A DNA stretch of 46,552 bases from Prochlorococcus sp. AG-363-P08 (GCA_003278195.1 QCGE01000013.1:1-46552), one strand, 5' to 3'; positions 28,948-37,916 are shown, numbered from the stretch's first letter. Numbers and translations: made by a program. The notes: generated by a model not told the origin, from the sequence alone.

Positions 28948-29547
28948 TTAATCCTCGTTAGGAGCTTGTTGGCTCTTTTCTTTCTCAATAATTGAAGATT
29001 CCTCTGATTTATTTGTTTCTTGAGGCTCTGAAGGAGAGTCGGAAGGGAGAAGGCCGTCAATTCCAGGATCCACGGCTTCAGTTGAAGCCTCTTCCGCTTC
29101 TTTGGGGTCAACAGCTTCGTTTCTTGACTGTTCTATAGATGGTTGAGGTTTTTCTGGTCGAGCAAAAGGGTTGGGCCGCGGTTCATTTCGTCCTTTTGAA
29201 TCTTCGAATCGACGCTTATTAGAAGGATTGGAGTCACCTTTTCCTCCAGTTCTTTGATTGCCTTGTGATTTGTATTCATGCAGCAGGGTTTCTAGCTTTC
29301 CTTCTTCAAGCATTAATCCGAGGGTACGAATTGCAAAACCCAGTACCGCAACAGTGGAGCGAAGGTTAAAAGCTTCTTGGAGTGCTCTTGCCGCACGCAT
29401 TTCATTGTCACTAAGGCGAATTCGGAAACCTCCTCCTCCTTCTCGCCCCCCAGGCCCTCGTCCACCTCGGAAGCCACCACGGCCACCTTCTCTAGATCCG
29501 TCGGAGGATCTGAATCTTTGTTGCGGATCTCCGTATGAATCCGTCAT
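28948..29547 (-). CDS. RGG-rich protein with RHH-like helix region
   Basis: A 199-residue protein I do not recognise as a named family, although similar proteins probably exist in related picocyanobacteria. It has three zones. Residues 10-41 are an Arg/Gly-rich low-complexity segment with several RGG-type triplets. Residues 42-92 are an ordered region (FRIRLSDNEMRAARAL, then a hydrophobic helix) that resembles a ribbon-helix-helix fold. Residues 95-199 are disordered, first basic then strongly acidic and Pro/Ser-rich. RGG tracts usually bind RNA or mediate condensation. The ATG at 29547 is chosen over a GTG at 29580, which adds only a basic leader. It sits three bases upstream of trpS. An RNA- or DNA-binding role is inferred. 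Confidence 0.7.
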   Translation of the reverse strand: MTDSYGDPQQRFRSSDGSREGGRGGFRGGRGPGGREGGGGFRIRLSDNEMRAARALQEAFNLRSTVAVLGFAIRTLGLMLEEGKLETLLHEYKSQGNQRTGGKGDSNPSNKRRFEDSKGRNEPRPNPFARPEKPQPSIEQSRNEAVDPKEAEEASTEAVDPGIDGLLPSDSPSEPQETNKSEESSIIEKEKSQQAPNED

Positions 29548-29782
29548 GCCTTTCTGCCTTCTTTTATCCGAAATTTTCACTCATGGTAGAAGGCCGTGGC
29601 GACTATCTTTAAAGAAGATCGCAGTAATTCACTTAAAAGCCAAGAATCAAAAGTCTTCAAATTGATTGCTAATAGGCGTTTTTACTTTGGTGACTGATAT
29701 GTGACCTTCTTCTAAGAGTCATGAAATCAAAATTTGCCTTCGTCGCTAATTGAGCTAAAAAAATGATATACGCATAAGCGAA

Positions 29783-31138
29783 GTGAAACTTTCATCCCTG
29801 CCTCAAGGCTTTTTGATCGGACCTTCTTCTCAATTTGTTCGAGTGGGTTTTGTTATATCGACATTAATTTTGGGTCAGTGGTTCTTAAATGACTTTGTTC
29901 ACATACCAGGAGGAGGCCTTGGTCTTTTCGCAGCAGGAGCGGGAATTTGGTGGCTTTCTAAGCCGATTGCCGCAAGGTTTGAGGCTCCAAATACCTTGCA
30001 AGGTTGGGTGAATCGATGTCAGAAGGTTCTTCAAGACTTTGAGTCTTTAGACCAAGACAGCATCCATGAAACAAATAAAGAGCGCAGTGATGAACTCCAG
30101 AAAATCATCTCAATGTCAGGGCCCCAGAGTCTTGCATTGGTTACATCAGTTGGTGGAGCTTTACCGGAAAAGTCTGTAGTTGAAGCGGCTTTTGAATCTC
30201 ATAATTCTCTAAATTTTTGCTGGTCTAGTCCTCTTCCGCTAGCAGATGAATCTTGGCATTGGCCAGATCAATTTCATGAGAAGGATGCACTTTTGTACTT
30301 CTTACCCTTGCCTTTAAGGGCAGCTGATCTGATTTGGTTAGAGCAAGTTCCTAATAATCAACCTGCTTGGGTAGTTGTTTCTTGGGATGAGTCATTGACT
30401 TGGTTAGATGAGAAAAGGGCGTTACATGCTCAATTGCCTCATAGATGGACAGGACGAGTTCTCCGGCTACTAGAAAGTGAAGATAGTAACGATTTGCAGA
30501 AATCATTCTTGCCTGTTAGACGTCTTTTAGAGAATCCAAAGAAGAATCTGGATATCACAAAACAAAGATTGCTTTCAAGGTTGCATTTGAGTTGGCAAGC
30601 AGAACTAGAGAATCTAAGAAGAGAACGTTTTAAGAGTGTTCAATTGAGATCACAATGGCTAGTTGCTGGAGCAGTTTTTGCTTCACCAGTTGCCACTACA
30701 GACCTTCTTTCAGTTGCAGTTGTCAATGGATTAATGATTAAAGATATGACCAAGATTTGGGGATGTTCATGGAAGCCAGAGGTCTTACAGATTGCAGCTA
30801 GACAATTAGCTGGGGCAGCCTTGGCTCAAGGGGTAGTGGAGTGGAGTGGTCAAGCTCTCCTTGCTGCCGCGAAGTTGGACGGAACTAGTTGGTTTGCTGC
30901 CGGTTCCCTTCAGGCTCTTAATGCGGCTTATTTGACAAGAGTTGTTGGGCGTTCCATGGCTGATTGGTTGGCCTTAAATAATGGAGTTGCAGAGCCCGAC
31001 CTTGATGCATTGAAGAATCAAGCCCCTCAGCTTGTTTCCAAAGCTGCAGATGAGGAGCGTGTTGATTGGTCAGCTTTCTTAAAGCAATCAAGTGTTTGGC
31101 TTAAAGAGCGGGCTATTCCTGTTGCTCTTATTCCTTAG
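29783..31138 (+). CDS. DUF697 membrane protein with degenerate GTPase region
   Basis: A 451-residue membrane protein. Two hydrophobic segments lie near the N-terminus (about residues 18-34 and 42-58). A middle domain has the outline of an Era-like GTPase, but its P-loop position reads LALVTSVGGALPEKS (about 117-131) with no GxxxxGKS/T, and its G4 position (VVVSWDESLTWLDEK) lacks NKxD. A C-terminal DUF697 domain with hydrophobic helices occupies about 285-400. Cyanobacterial relatives normally pair an active GTPase with DUF697. This one probably no longer binds GTP in the usual way. The start is a GTG at 29783. It is divergent from the RGG gene across about 235 bases with no recognisable RNA gene. 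Confidence 0.75.
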   Translation: MKLSSLPQGFLIGPSSQFVRVGFVISTLILGQWFLNDFVHIPGGGLGLFAAGAGIWWLSKPIAARFEAPNTLQGWVNRCQKVLQDFESLDQDSIHETNKERSDELQKIISMSGPQSLALVTSVGGALPEKSVVEAAFESHNSLNFCWSSPLPLADESWHWPDQFHEKDALLYFLPLPLRAADLIWLEQVPNNQPAWVVVSWDESLTWLDEKRALHAQLPHRWTGRVLRLLESEDSNDLQKSFLPVRRLLENPKKNLDITKQRLLSRLHLSWQAELENLRRERFKSVQLRSQWLVAGAVFASPVATTDLLSVAVVNGLMIKDMTKIWGCSWKPEVLQIAARQLAGAALAQGVVEWSGQALLAAAKLDGTSWFAAGSLQALNAAYLTRVVGRSMADWLALNNGVAEPDLDALKNQAPQLVSKAADEERVDWSAFLKQSSVWLKERAIPVALIP

Positions 31139-31258
31139 TTATCTAAAAATTATTTCTTTTGATAATCAGCTTTTGCTTAGAGACCATATTAATCCAACTA
31201 AATAATTGTTGACTGTATTGGTCCATAATTGCTCTGCAAGCTTAAGGCTTATTGCTTG

Positions 31259-32212
31259 GTGAGGTTTTTTGTGCAAAAGAACTGTTTTAAGACCATTTCA
31301 GTTGCTTCTGTTTACCTGCTCCTAATGCTTGTTATGGGTGGTTGCTCTGGATCCCTTACCCAACCAGCACAGAGAAGTCAAAAAGATAGGCCTCTAGTTA
31401 TTACTACTTTTACAGTTCTTGCTGACATGGCTAAGAATGTTGCAGGAGAGCTTTTAGAAGTTCAGTCAATTACAAAAACTGGGGCAGAGGTTCATGGTTA
31501 TAACCCCACTCCAAGTGACCTTGTTAAGGCCTCTAGGGCTGATTTGATAGTTGAGAATGGCCTTGGTTTGGAATTGTGGGCAGATAAATTCGTTGCTGCA
31601 GCTGGCGATGTGCCACGTGTGGTTTTGAGTGAAGGTATTGAACCATTCCTAATTGCGGATGATGTGTATGCGGGTAAACCAAACCCGCATATGTGGATGT
31701 CACCAAAGAGAGTCATTCAATATGTAGATCGACTAGTTGTTGAATTCAGCAAGGCTTATCCAAGAGGAGCCGATAGCTTTGCTCGCAACGGAATTAATTA
31801 CAAAAAAAAGCTTAGAAAATTAGATGATGAGCTCCGCTCCGCTATGAGCAACATCCCATCTGAAAAGAGGGTATTGGTCACTTGTGAAGGAGCATTTACA
31901 TATTTGGCTAGGGATTACGATATGGATGAGGCATATCTTTGGCCAGTGAATGCCGAGAGTCAGGTCACACCAAAACGGATGCTGAGATTGATGAGGATTA
32001 TTAGGGAGAGAAATATCCCAACGATTTTCTGCGAAAGTACTGTGAGTTCTAAAGCTCAATTAGAAGTCGCTGAATCTACTGGTGCAAAGTTTGGAGGAAT
32101 TTTTTATGTCGATTCTCTTTCTAAGGAAGATGGTCCAGCTCCAACTTTGCTTCGTTTAATGAGACATAATGTTGAGCTTATTTTAGATGGATTGGTTGTT
32201 TCAAGCGATTGA
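31259..32212 (+). CDS. mntC: Manganese ABC transporter substrate-binding lipoprotein
   Basis: A cluster A-I metal-binding protein that captures manganese outside the plasma membrane for MntAB. A lipoprotein signal ends in VMGGC, with the lipidated Cys at residue 29 from this start. The metal ligands expected for the MntC/PsaA type are visible: His in EVHGYNP, His in NPHMWMSP, Glu in VTCEGAFTY and Asp in YVDSLS. The absence of a His-rich loop argues against a ZnuA zinc protein. I chose the GTG at 31259, which gives a normal lipoprotein leader; a GTG at 31271 and a TTG at 31229 are possible. It is followed at once by the ATPase and permease genes, in the order known for mntCAB of Synechocystis. 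Confidence 0.88.
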   Translation: MRFFVQKNCFKTISVASVYLLLMLVMGGCSGSLTQPAQRSQKDRPLVITTFTVLADMAKNVAGELLEVQSITKTGAEVHGYNPTPSDLVKASRADLIVENGLGLELWADKFVAAAGDVPRVVLSEGIEPFLIADDVYAGKPNPHMWMSPKRVIQYVDRLVVEFSKAYPRGADSFARNGINYKKKLRKLDDELRSAMSNIPSEKRVLVTCEGAFTYLARDYDMDEAYLWPVNAESQVTPKRMLRLMRIIRERNIPTIFCESTVSSKAQLEVAESTGAKFGGIFYVDSLSKEDGPAPTLLRLMRHNVELILDGLVVSSD

Positions 32213-32217
32213 AGGCG

Positions 32218-33003
32218 ATGAGAAAAATACAATCTTCAACCCTATTGAATCACTTTCGAATTGAGGCAGATCAACTTTGCGTCGATTACAACGGTACTGT
32301 TGCTCTCTATGACGCAAGTTTAAATTTAGATGCTGGGTGTATATGTGGTTTAGTAGGAATGAATGGTGCTGGTAAATCAACATTTTTTAAGGCTTTAATG
32401 GGATTTGTGAGGCCATCGAGAGGAAAAATACGAATAAATGGTCTTTCTGTTCAGCAAGCTCAACGAGAGCAAGCTGTTGCTTATGTACCTCAAAGTGAGG
32501 GTATTGATTGTTCCTTTCCAGTAAGTGTTTGGGATGTTGTGATGATGGGTCGTTATGGAGCTATGAATCTTTTTAGAATTCCTAGAGAGTCTGATAGGCA
32601 GGCCGTTATTCATGCTCTTGAAAGAGTCGAACTCCTTGATTTGAGAAATAGGCCTATAGGAGCTTTGTCTGGGGGGCAAAGAAAAAGAGCCTTTTTAGCT
32701 CGTGCAATTGCTCAAAGAGCTTCGGTTCTTCTATTGGACGAGCCATTTACTGGCGTTGACATTAGGACTGAGAAATTGATGGCTGATCTATTTCTTCAAT
32801 TTAGGAATGAGGGACATTCGATATTAATTTCAACTCACGATTTGAGCCATGTGAGGGACTTTTGTGATTTGGTAGTTTTGATCAATAAGACTGTTTTGGC
32901 ATATGGAAAAACATCTGAGGTGTTTACATCAGAAAATTTAACCATGACCTTTGGAGGGGTGCCGCCAGATTTGCTTTCTGGACCGACATCTATCGAACCA
33001 TAA
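32218..33003 (+). CDS. mntA: Manganese ABC transporter ATP-binding protein
   Basis: A 261-residue ABC ATPase powering manganese import. Walker A is GMNGAGKST, the signature motif is LSGGQRKR, Walker B is VLLLDEPFTGVD, and the switch His is in STHDLSH. Family features such as YVPQSEGIDCSFPVSVWDVV fit metal-type (Mn/Zn) transporters. The ATG at 32218 with GAAGG just ahead is preferred to a TTG at 32209. It starts five bases after mntC and ends four bases before mntB, so the three form an operon. Confidence 0.92.
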   Translation: MRKIQSSTLLNHFRIEADQLCVDYNGTVALYDASLNLDAGCICGLVGMNGAGKSTFFKALMGFVRPSRGKIRINGLSVQQAQREQAVAYVPQSEGIDCSFPVSVWDVVMMGRYGAMNLFRIPRESDRQAVIHALERVELLDLRNRPIGALSGGQRKRAFLARAIAQRASVLLLDEPFTGVDIRTEKLMADLFLQFRNEGHSILISTHDLSHVRDFCDLVVLINKTVLAYGKTSEVFTSENLTMTFGGVPPDLLSGPTSIEP

Positions 33004-33007
33004 AGGA

Positions 33008-33880
33008 ATGATTGAACTATTTGGTTTTACTACTAATTCCCCAGCCTCTTTTGTGATTGAACCTCTTAGTCATGAGTTCATGAGGAGAGCACTTGTGGTC
33101 AGTGCTCTAGTGGGCAGTGTATGCGGTTTGCTGTCTTGTTATATGACCTTGAAAGGATGGGCGCTTATGGGAGATGCAGTATCTCATTCAGTAATGCCAG
33201 GAGTTGTTGTAGCTTATGCCTTGGGTTTGCCTTTTTCTTTAGGGGCTTTTGTTTTTGGGGTTGGATCTGTAACCCTTATTGGATTTATTAAACAGAAATC
33301 AAGAGTAAAAGAAGATACTGTTATTGGACTTGTTTTTACAGGGTTTTTTGCACTTGGTTTGGTATTGGTTTCAAAAATCAAGAGCAACATTGACTTGATG
33401 CATATTTTATTTGGTAGTCCTTTAGGGATATCTTCTAATGATTTGAGACAAACACTAATTATTTCTGTAGTTGTTTTAATTGCTTTGACCCTTTTTAGAA
33501 AAGATCTTGTGCTTTATTGCTTTGATCCAACGCATGCTCGTTCTATAGGAATTAACACTGGTTTCTTGCATTATCTTTTATTGTCTGCATTGTCTTTAAC
33601 TGCTGTTGCAGGATTACAAACTGTTGGAATAATCTTAGTAGTGGCAATGCTTGTTACTCCAGGAGCCACCGCTTATTTGCTTACAGACAGGTTTGATAGG
33701 ATGATTATTTTAGCAGTTATTAGTAGTGTTATATCAAGTCTTCTAGGTGTTTATATAAGTTTTTGGTCAGACATAGAAACCGGTGGGGCAATAGTATTAG
33801 TTCAGACAATTCTTTTTCTCATGGCTTTTTTATTTGCCCCTAAATACGGCATTCTAAAGAATAAAAGCTTTATCTCTTAG
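33008..33880 (+). CDS. mntB: Manganese ABC transporter permease
   Basis: A 290-residue polytopic membrane protein of the ABC-3 permease family with about eight or nine hydrophobic helices. GWALMGDAVSHSVMPGVVVAY is the typical first conserved region (Asp, His and Pro in the metal path), and AGLQTVGIILVVAMLVTPGA is the second. The ATG at 33008 follows AAGGA, one of the clearer ribosome sites here; an upstream extension to 32951 would overlap mntA by 53 bases and is rejected. It ends four bases before the DUF4336 gene. Confidence 0.92.
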   Translation: MIELFGFTTNSPASFVIEPLSHEFMRRALVVSALVGSVCGLLSCYMTLKGWALMGDAVSHSVMPGVVVAYALGLPFSLGAFVFGVGSVTLIGFIKQKSRVKEDTVIGLVFTGFFALGLVLVSKIKSNIDLMHILFGSPLGISSNDLRQTLIISVVVLIALTLFRKDLVLYCFDPTHARSIGINTGFLHYLLLSALSLTAVAGLQTVGIILVVAMLVTPGATAYLLTDRFDRMIILAVISSVISSLLGVYISFWSDIETGGAIVLVQTILFLMAFLFAPKYGILKNKSFIS

Positions 33881-33884
33881 TCGA

Positions 33885-35108
33885 GTGAAAACGCCCTCTC
33901 CCGAAGTAACTAAGAACGTCTCATTGAGTCGAAATTCATGGCCTTGGTGGCCATTATTTCCTCTTTATCCTTACGGGAAAAGATCCACATTGGTTAAAGA
34001 AATTATCCCAAATCAAATTTGGAGTTTTGAACAGCTTCAAGGCCTTTATTACGTAGCTGTTCCAATTCGATTAACGGTAGTAAAAGTTTCTGGGGGTTTG
34101 ATGCTTTTTAATCCTCTACCTCCAACTGCTGAACTATGTGAGGCTTTGGCTCAACTCGAAAAGAAGTATGGGCCTGTGCTCACAATTGTTCTTCCTACTG
34201 CTTCAGGACTAGAACATAAAATTTCTTTGCCTGCTATGGCTAGAGCTTTCCCTAAAGCTGAGGTTTGGGTTTGCCCTGGTCAATGGAGCTTTCCTTTAAC
34301 CTTGCCTTCTGGATGGTTGGGGATTCCATGGAGACCACGCACAAAGATCCTTGTTAAAGATGGCTTCCCTCATAAAGATTCATGCTCTTGGATATCTTTA
34401 GGTCCCATAGATATAGGTTTAGGTAGTTTTCAAGAACTTGCTTGCTTTCATAAACCCTCAGGTGCACTTATGGTTACTGATTCGTTAGTGGGTATAAGTA
34501 GTGAGCCACCGGAGATCTTTGATCTGGATCCAACTCCATTGCTTTTTCATGCAAGAGATCGTGGTGACGAGCCTTTAGAAGATTCTATAAATGCACGTCG
34601 TAAAGGATGGGCAAGATTAGTTCTATTTGCTTCATTTTTAAGACCAGCATGTCTTGATATACCTCCATTAAAGGAAGTTATTCGCTATTCCTTTTCTAGG
34701 GGCCTTCGCAGCTCCAAGGCTCATTTTGGAGTCTTTCCTTTTGCTTGGAAAGATGACTGGCAGGATGCTGCAAATGAATTACTAGGAGTTAGGGAGCCTT
34801 TGATTCAGCTGGCTCCTGTTATAGAGAGATTGGTATTTCCTAGAGCACAGATGACATTTGTTAATTGGCTAGAAGAGTTGGAAAAGTTAAATGGAATTAA
34901 TTGGCTTGTTTCAGCGCACTTTTCTGCACCTCTTGTTTTTAATCGCAGTAAGTTGAAAAGATTAAAAGATGATATAAATAAAAGGCCTTGGGCAAAGTCA
35001 GATGGAAGTTGGGGATTTCTTGGTGGTCTGGATGAAAGTTTATTGAGACTAGGAGTAGTGCCTTTAAATCCAACGAAGTCCTTTAAAGATCAAGATCTTC
35101 AGGTTTAA
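33885..35108 (+). CDS. DUF4336 family protein
   Basis: A 407-residue soluble protein of the DUF4336 family, shared by cyanobacteria and plants and resembling the metallo-beta-lactamase fold. The N-terminal half has the alternating strands of that fold (LTVVKVSGGLMLFNPLPPT, VLTIVLPTASGLEHK), but the HxHxDH metal motif is absent, leaving only one His at that site. The region around ALMVTDSLVGI resembles the second metal-binding strand. Function is unknown. The GTG at 33885 is four bases after mntB, so it may be co-transcribed with mntCAB, although no functional link is established. Its 3' end overlaps the convergent DUF760 gene by 26 bases. Confidence 0.8.
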   Translation: MKTPSPEVTKNVSLSRNSWPWWPLFPLYPYGKRSTLVKEIIPNQIWSFEQLQGLYYVAVPIRLTVVKVSGGLMLFNPLPPTAELCEALAQLEKKYGPVLTIVLPTASGLEHKISLPAMARAFPKAEVWVCPGQWSFPLTLPSGWLGIPWRPRTKILVKDGFPHKDSCSWISLGPIDIGLGSFQELACFHKPSGALMVTDSLVGISSEPPEIFDLDPTPLLFHARDRGDEPLEDSINARRKGWARLVLFASFLRPACLDIPPLKEVIRYSFSRGLRSSKAHFGVFPFAWKDDWQDAANELLGVREPLIQLAPVIERLVFPRAQMTFVNWLEELEKLNGINWLVSAHFSAPLVFNRSKLKRLKDDINKRPWAKSDGSWGFLGGLDESLLRLGVVPLNPTKSFKDQDLQV

Positions 35109-35433
35109 CTTCCATAGCTTCATCTGAAAACATTGATTCTTCAAGCTCTTTCCTTTGCTCCATTTGCCTGAGGAAGTAGCCGGTCATCATTGCTGAAGCG
35201 AGCATATTTGCAAGGTTGTCTCTATTAGCAGTTACTTTTACTTCAAACTGCTCACCAGGAAGCATGCCAAGTAATCCTTGAACATTGTGCCTAATGATTT
35301 CTTGAATATCACTACTGGCAGACTTTGCAACTCTTTGAAGAACGTCTGGAGATTGATCTTGCAGATACTGAACAAGTCCATTGCCTTCTTGACCATCGTT
35401 GTTGTCAGTAGTTAGGAACTCAGGGTTTATCAT
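35083..35433 (-). CDS. DUF760 family protein
   Basis: A 116-residue soluble protein of the DUF760 family found in cyanobacteria and chloroplasts. The conserved core LVQYLQDQSPDVLQRVAKSA, HNVQGLLGMLPGEQFEV and MLASAMMTGYFLRQMEQR is complete. The tail is acidic. Plant relatives have been linked to chloroplast regulation, but no biochemical function is assigned. It overlaps the DUF4336 gene by 26 bases at the 3' ends. It lies about 50 bases downstream of lepB on the same strand. Confidence 0.85.
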   Translation of the reverse strand: MINPEFLTTDNNDGQEGNGLVQYLQDQSPDVLQRVAKSASSDIQEIIRHNVQGLLGMLPGEQFEVKVTANRDNLANMLASAMMTGYFLRQMEQRKELEESMFSDEAMEVKPEDLDL

Positions 35434-35486
35434 CCAGGTGTCATCTCAGGCACTACAGTTGACCTTAGAGCAATAAGGTCAAAGGC

Positions 35487-36071
35487 TCAATCATTTTCTT
35501 GGGTGGGGAACCGAATTGGTCCAAAATTTGTTAGTGGCCAATATCTCCAGATAGCAGTCCCTATCACTCTTTCCTCGGGTAATGGACCCCAGATATGTGA
35601 ATCGAGACTATTGTTGCGATTATCTCCTAGTACCCATAGTTGGTGTTTTGGGACTTCTATTTCATCCATTTCATAATTAATTGGCTGTTTTAGCCATATC
35701 TCTTGAACTGATTTGCCATTACGAAATAATTTACCTTCATGAACAGCTATTAGATCTCCGGGAGTACCAACAACTCTTTTTATTAGTGCAGAGTCATAGT
35801 CATATCCAACATTTACAAGTTTTTCAGGAGGGTGGAAAATTACAATATTTCCTTTTTTGAGTGCTTTGTTTTGTTTTCTCTTTAGTCGAGGTTTTACCTT
35901 CTCAACCAATATTCTGTCTTGAATCTTGAGAGTAGGAAGCATCGATCCTGAGGGGATCCAGCGGGGCTCAATAATTTGCCAACGTAAAAAAATTGCAATT
36001 ACCACGCAAATTAAAAGGTTTTTCCAGGAAGGACTTGGTTTTTTTGTGGGTGCTGTTTGGTTAGAAGACAT
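35487..36071 (-). CDS. lepB: Signal peptidase I
   Basis: A 194-residue membrane-anchored Ser/Lys protease that cuts signal peptides of exported proteins, for example those seen here on petE and the 88-residue protein. One N-terminal membrane helix (about residues 15-33) precedes IPSGSMLPTL with the catalytic Ser. The general-base Lys is in ALIKRVVGTPGD, and the C-terminal GDNRNNSLDSHIWG box is intact. Length is typical for cyanobacterial LepB. The start is divergent from menD, and the longest menD frame overlaps it by 15 bases. Confidence 0.95.
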   Translation of the reverse strand: MSSNQTAPTKKPSPSWKNLLICVVIAIFLRWQIIEPRWIPSGSMLPTLKIQDRILVEKVKPRLKRKQNKALKKGNIVIFHPPEKLVNVGYDYDSALIKRVVGTPGDLIAVHEGKLFRNGKSVQEIWLKQPINYEMDEIEVPKHQLWVLGDNRNNSLDSHIWGPLPEERVIGTAIWRYWPLTNFGPIRFPTQEND

Positions 36072-37916
36072 GAAAGTTTTTCTTGTAAATGCATCAAAGG
36101 TTCATGGTGTCCGAGGATCGCATTAGTTGAGGACTGGCTCCTGTCATTAGCAAAGAACAATTTTGATATAGCGCTCAAATTGCTCGATGCCTTTAATTCC
36201 AAAGGAATGAAGGATATTGTCCTGTGCCCTGGGAGTCGATCGGGCCCCCTTGCTCTTGCTGCAGGTGCATTAAGAAGGAAGGGTTCTATAAGCCTAAAGA
36301 CATCCATAGATGAACGGTCAGCCGCTTTTTGTGCTCTTGGTAAAAGTACTGCTAGTGGATTGGCAACTGCTGTTATTACTACTTCAGGCACGGCGGTTGC
36401 CAATCTTCTTCCTGCAGCCATAGAAGCAGATCTGTCTTGCCAACCATTGTTGTTGTTAACTGCTGATCGCCCTTTTCGGTTGAAAAATTGTGGTTCAAAC
36501 CAAACAGTGAATCAAGAAGATTTTCTTCAATCGGTATGTAGAGCTTTTTTCAACACCCCTAAGCAAGGCATTCATTTTTTAAGTGAAAGTGCCTTGCATG
36601 AATTAGTAGATCAAGCATGGAGAAAGGCTCATCAGCATGCTGGTCCAGTTCATATCAATCTTCCTTTTGAGGAGCCTTTGCATCCAAGTCAGGAGGAACA
36701 ATCAAAAATACTTATTCGATGGTTGTCTTCTGCTTCTAATGAAAAAGCTCTCCCTTTGAATGAACAAGAAACCTCTTTTGAGGTTCTTGATAAATCTCCT
36801 CCAATGCTAGACCCTGCAATGCCAGGCGTAATTATCGTTGGCCCTTGGAGAGGATTAACCCCCAGGATCGGAGAATTTCAAGATGCACTGAGTTTTTGGC
36901 AAAATTTGAGTGGATGGCCAGTTTTTGCAGACCCTCTTTCTGGAGTACCTTTTGATTTCCCTGGCCTAATACATTCTTGGGATCTTCTAATTCCATCTCA
37001 GCTTCGATTACCTGAGGAAGGTCTTCAGCTTTTACGCCTAGGACCAATGCCCGCTAGTCGTAATCTTGAAAGCTGGATTAGAAAGATAAGAGGTAATCAA
37101 GTCCTTATTACTGAAGGCGAAAATAGAAAATTGGACCCTTTAGGTCTTTCTATGCAATGGGATGGAGGACTTGTTAACTGGATTGCAAAAATCAATCATT
37201 CGAAAAAAGTCTTCACTTCTAAAACTGCTGAAAAACCTTTTTTGGATGAATGGTTAAAGGTTGATATGCATGTTCAGCGCTTATTAGATGATGAATTGCC
37301 TTTGAAAGGGACTATTACTGAACCCTCTTTGGCTAGATGGTTGCCTCGTCTTATCCCAAAAGATATTCCTGTAATGCTTGCAGCTAGTAGCCCAATAAGA
37401 GATTGGATTAAGTTCTTGGGAGACGGGGCCCTTGACAGGCATTGTTTTGGATTTAGAGGTGCTTCAGGGATTGATGGCACGCTTTCTTTAGCAGTTGGAC
37501 TTTCGTTTGATAGGCCTCTTGTTTTGGTGACTGGAGATTTGGCACTTATTCATGACACTAATGGCTGGCTATTAGCGAATCAGAAGACCTCTCCATTGGT
37601 AGTGTTGTTGATAGATAACGGTGGAGGCGGCATCTTTCAGCAAATTGAATTAAGTACAGATCCCATTGATGAATTCGAAACACTTTTTGCTATGCCACAA
37701 AAAGTAGATCCTTTGATGATTGCAGATGCACATTCAATTCCTAGCCGGGAAGTTCTTTCTCTTGAGGATTTGGATTATTCACTTAATTGGGGATTTCGAC
37801 AACTTGGGCCTGTATTGCTGAGAGTATGTACAAATAGGAAGATGGATTCAGAGTTGCGTAAATCAATCTCCAAGAAACTTTCTAAGCCTTTACCACCAAA
37901 CTCCCCCCCATTTTGA
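36057..37916 (+). CDS. menD: SEPHCHC synthase (menaquinone/phylloquinone pathway)
   Basis: A thiamine-diphosphate enzyme joining 2-oxoglutarate-derived succinic semialdehyde to isochorismate. In Prochlorococcus this leads to phylloquinone for photosystem I. VLCPGSRSGPLALAAG near the start, TSGTAVANLLPAAIEA, LLLTADRP and the diphosphate-binding GDLALIHDTNG followed by LLIDNGGGGIFQQ are all present. The start is unclear. The only in-frame conventional codon before the core is a TTG at 36057, inside the divergent lepB. Homology suggests translation begins nearer 36117-36141, where only ATC, TTA or CTG codons are available. It ends 12 bases before menB. Confidence 0.93.
   Translation: MVRRHESFSCKCIKGSWCPRIALVEDWLLSLAKNNFDIALKLLDAFNSKGMKDIVLCPGSRSGPLALAAGALRRKGSISLKTSIDERSAAFCALGKSTASGLATAVITTSGTAVANLLPAAIEADLSCQPLLLLTADRPFRLKNCGSNQTVNQEDFLQSVCRAFFNTPKQGIHFLSESALHELVDQAWRKAHQHAGPVHINLPFEEPLHPSQEEQSKILIRWLSSASNEKALPLNEQETSFEVLDKSPPMLDPAMPGVIIVGPWRGLTPRIGEFQDALSFWQNLSGWPVFADPLSGVPFDFPGLIHSWDLLIPSQLRLPEEGLQLLRLGPMPASRNLESWIRKIRGNQVLITEGENRKLDPLGLSMQWDGGLVNWIAKINHSKKVFTSKTAEKPFLDEWLKVDMHVQRLLDDELPLKGTITEPSLARWLPRLIPKDIPVMLAASSPIRDWIKFLGDGALDRHCFGFRGASGIDGTLSLAVGLSFDRPLVLVTGDLALIHDTNGWLLANQKTSPLVVLLIDNGGGGIFQQIELSTDPIDEFETLFAMPQKVDPLMIADAHSIPSREVLSLEDLDYSLNWGFRQLGPVLLRVCTNRKMDSELRKSISKKLSKPLPPNSPPF

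Noticed and set aside
31139-31258. Possible Fur/Mur-like or promoter boxes upstream of mntC
   Set aside because: TTGACT at 31209-31214 and CATAAT at 31224-31229 are only nine bases apart, and no convincing palindromic metal-regulator box was found.
32951-33007. Longer mntB start overlapping mntA
   Set aside because: The extension is rich in Cys, His and Arg unlike a permease N-terminus, and a good ribosome site precedes the ATG at 33008.
36011-36421. Minus-strand 136-codon frame across lepB and menD
   Set aside because: It overlaps two well-supported genes and shows no family features.
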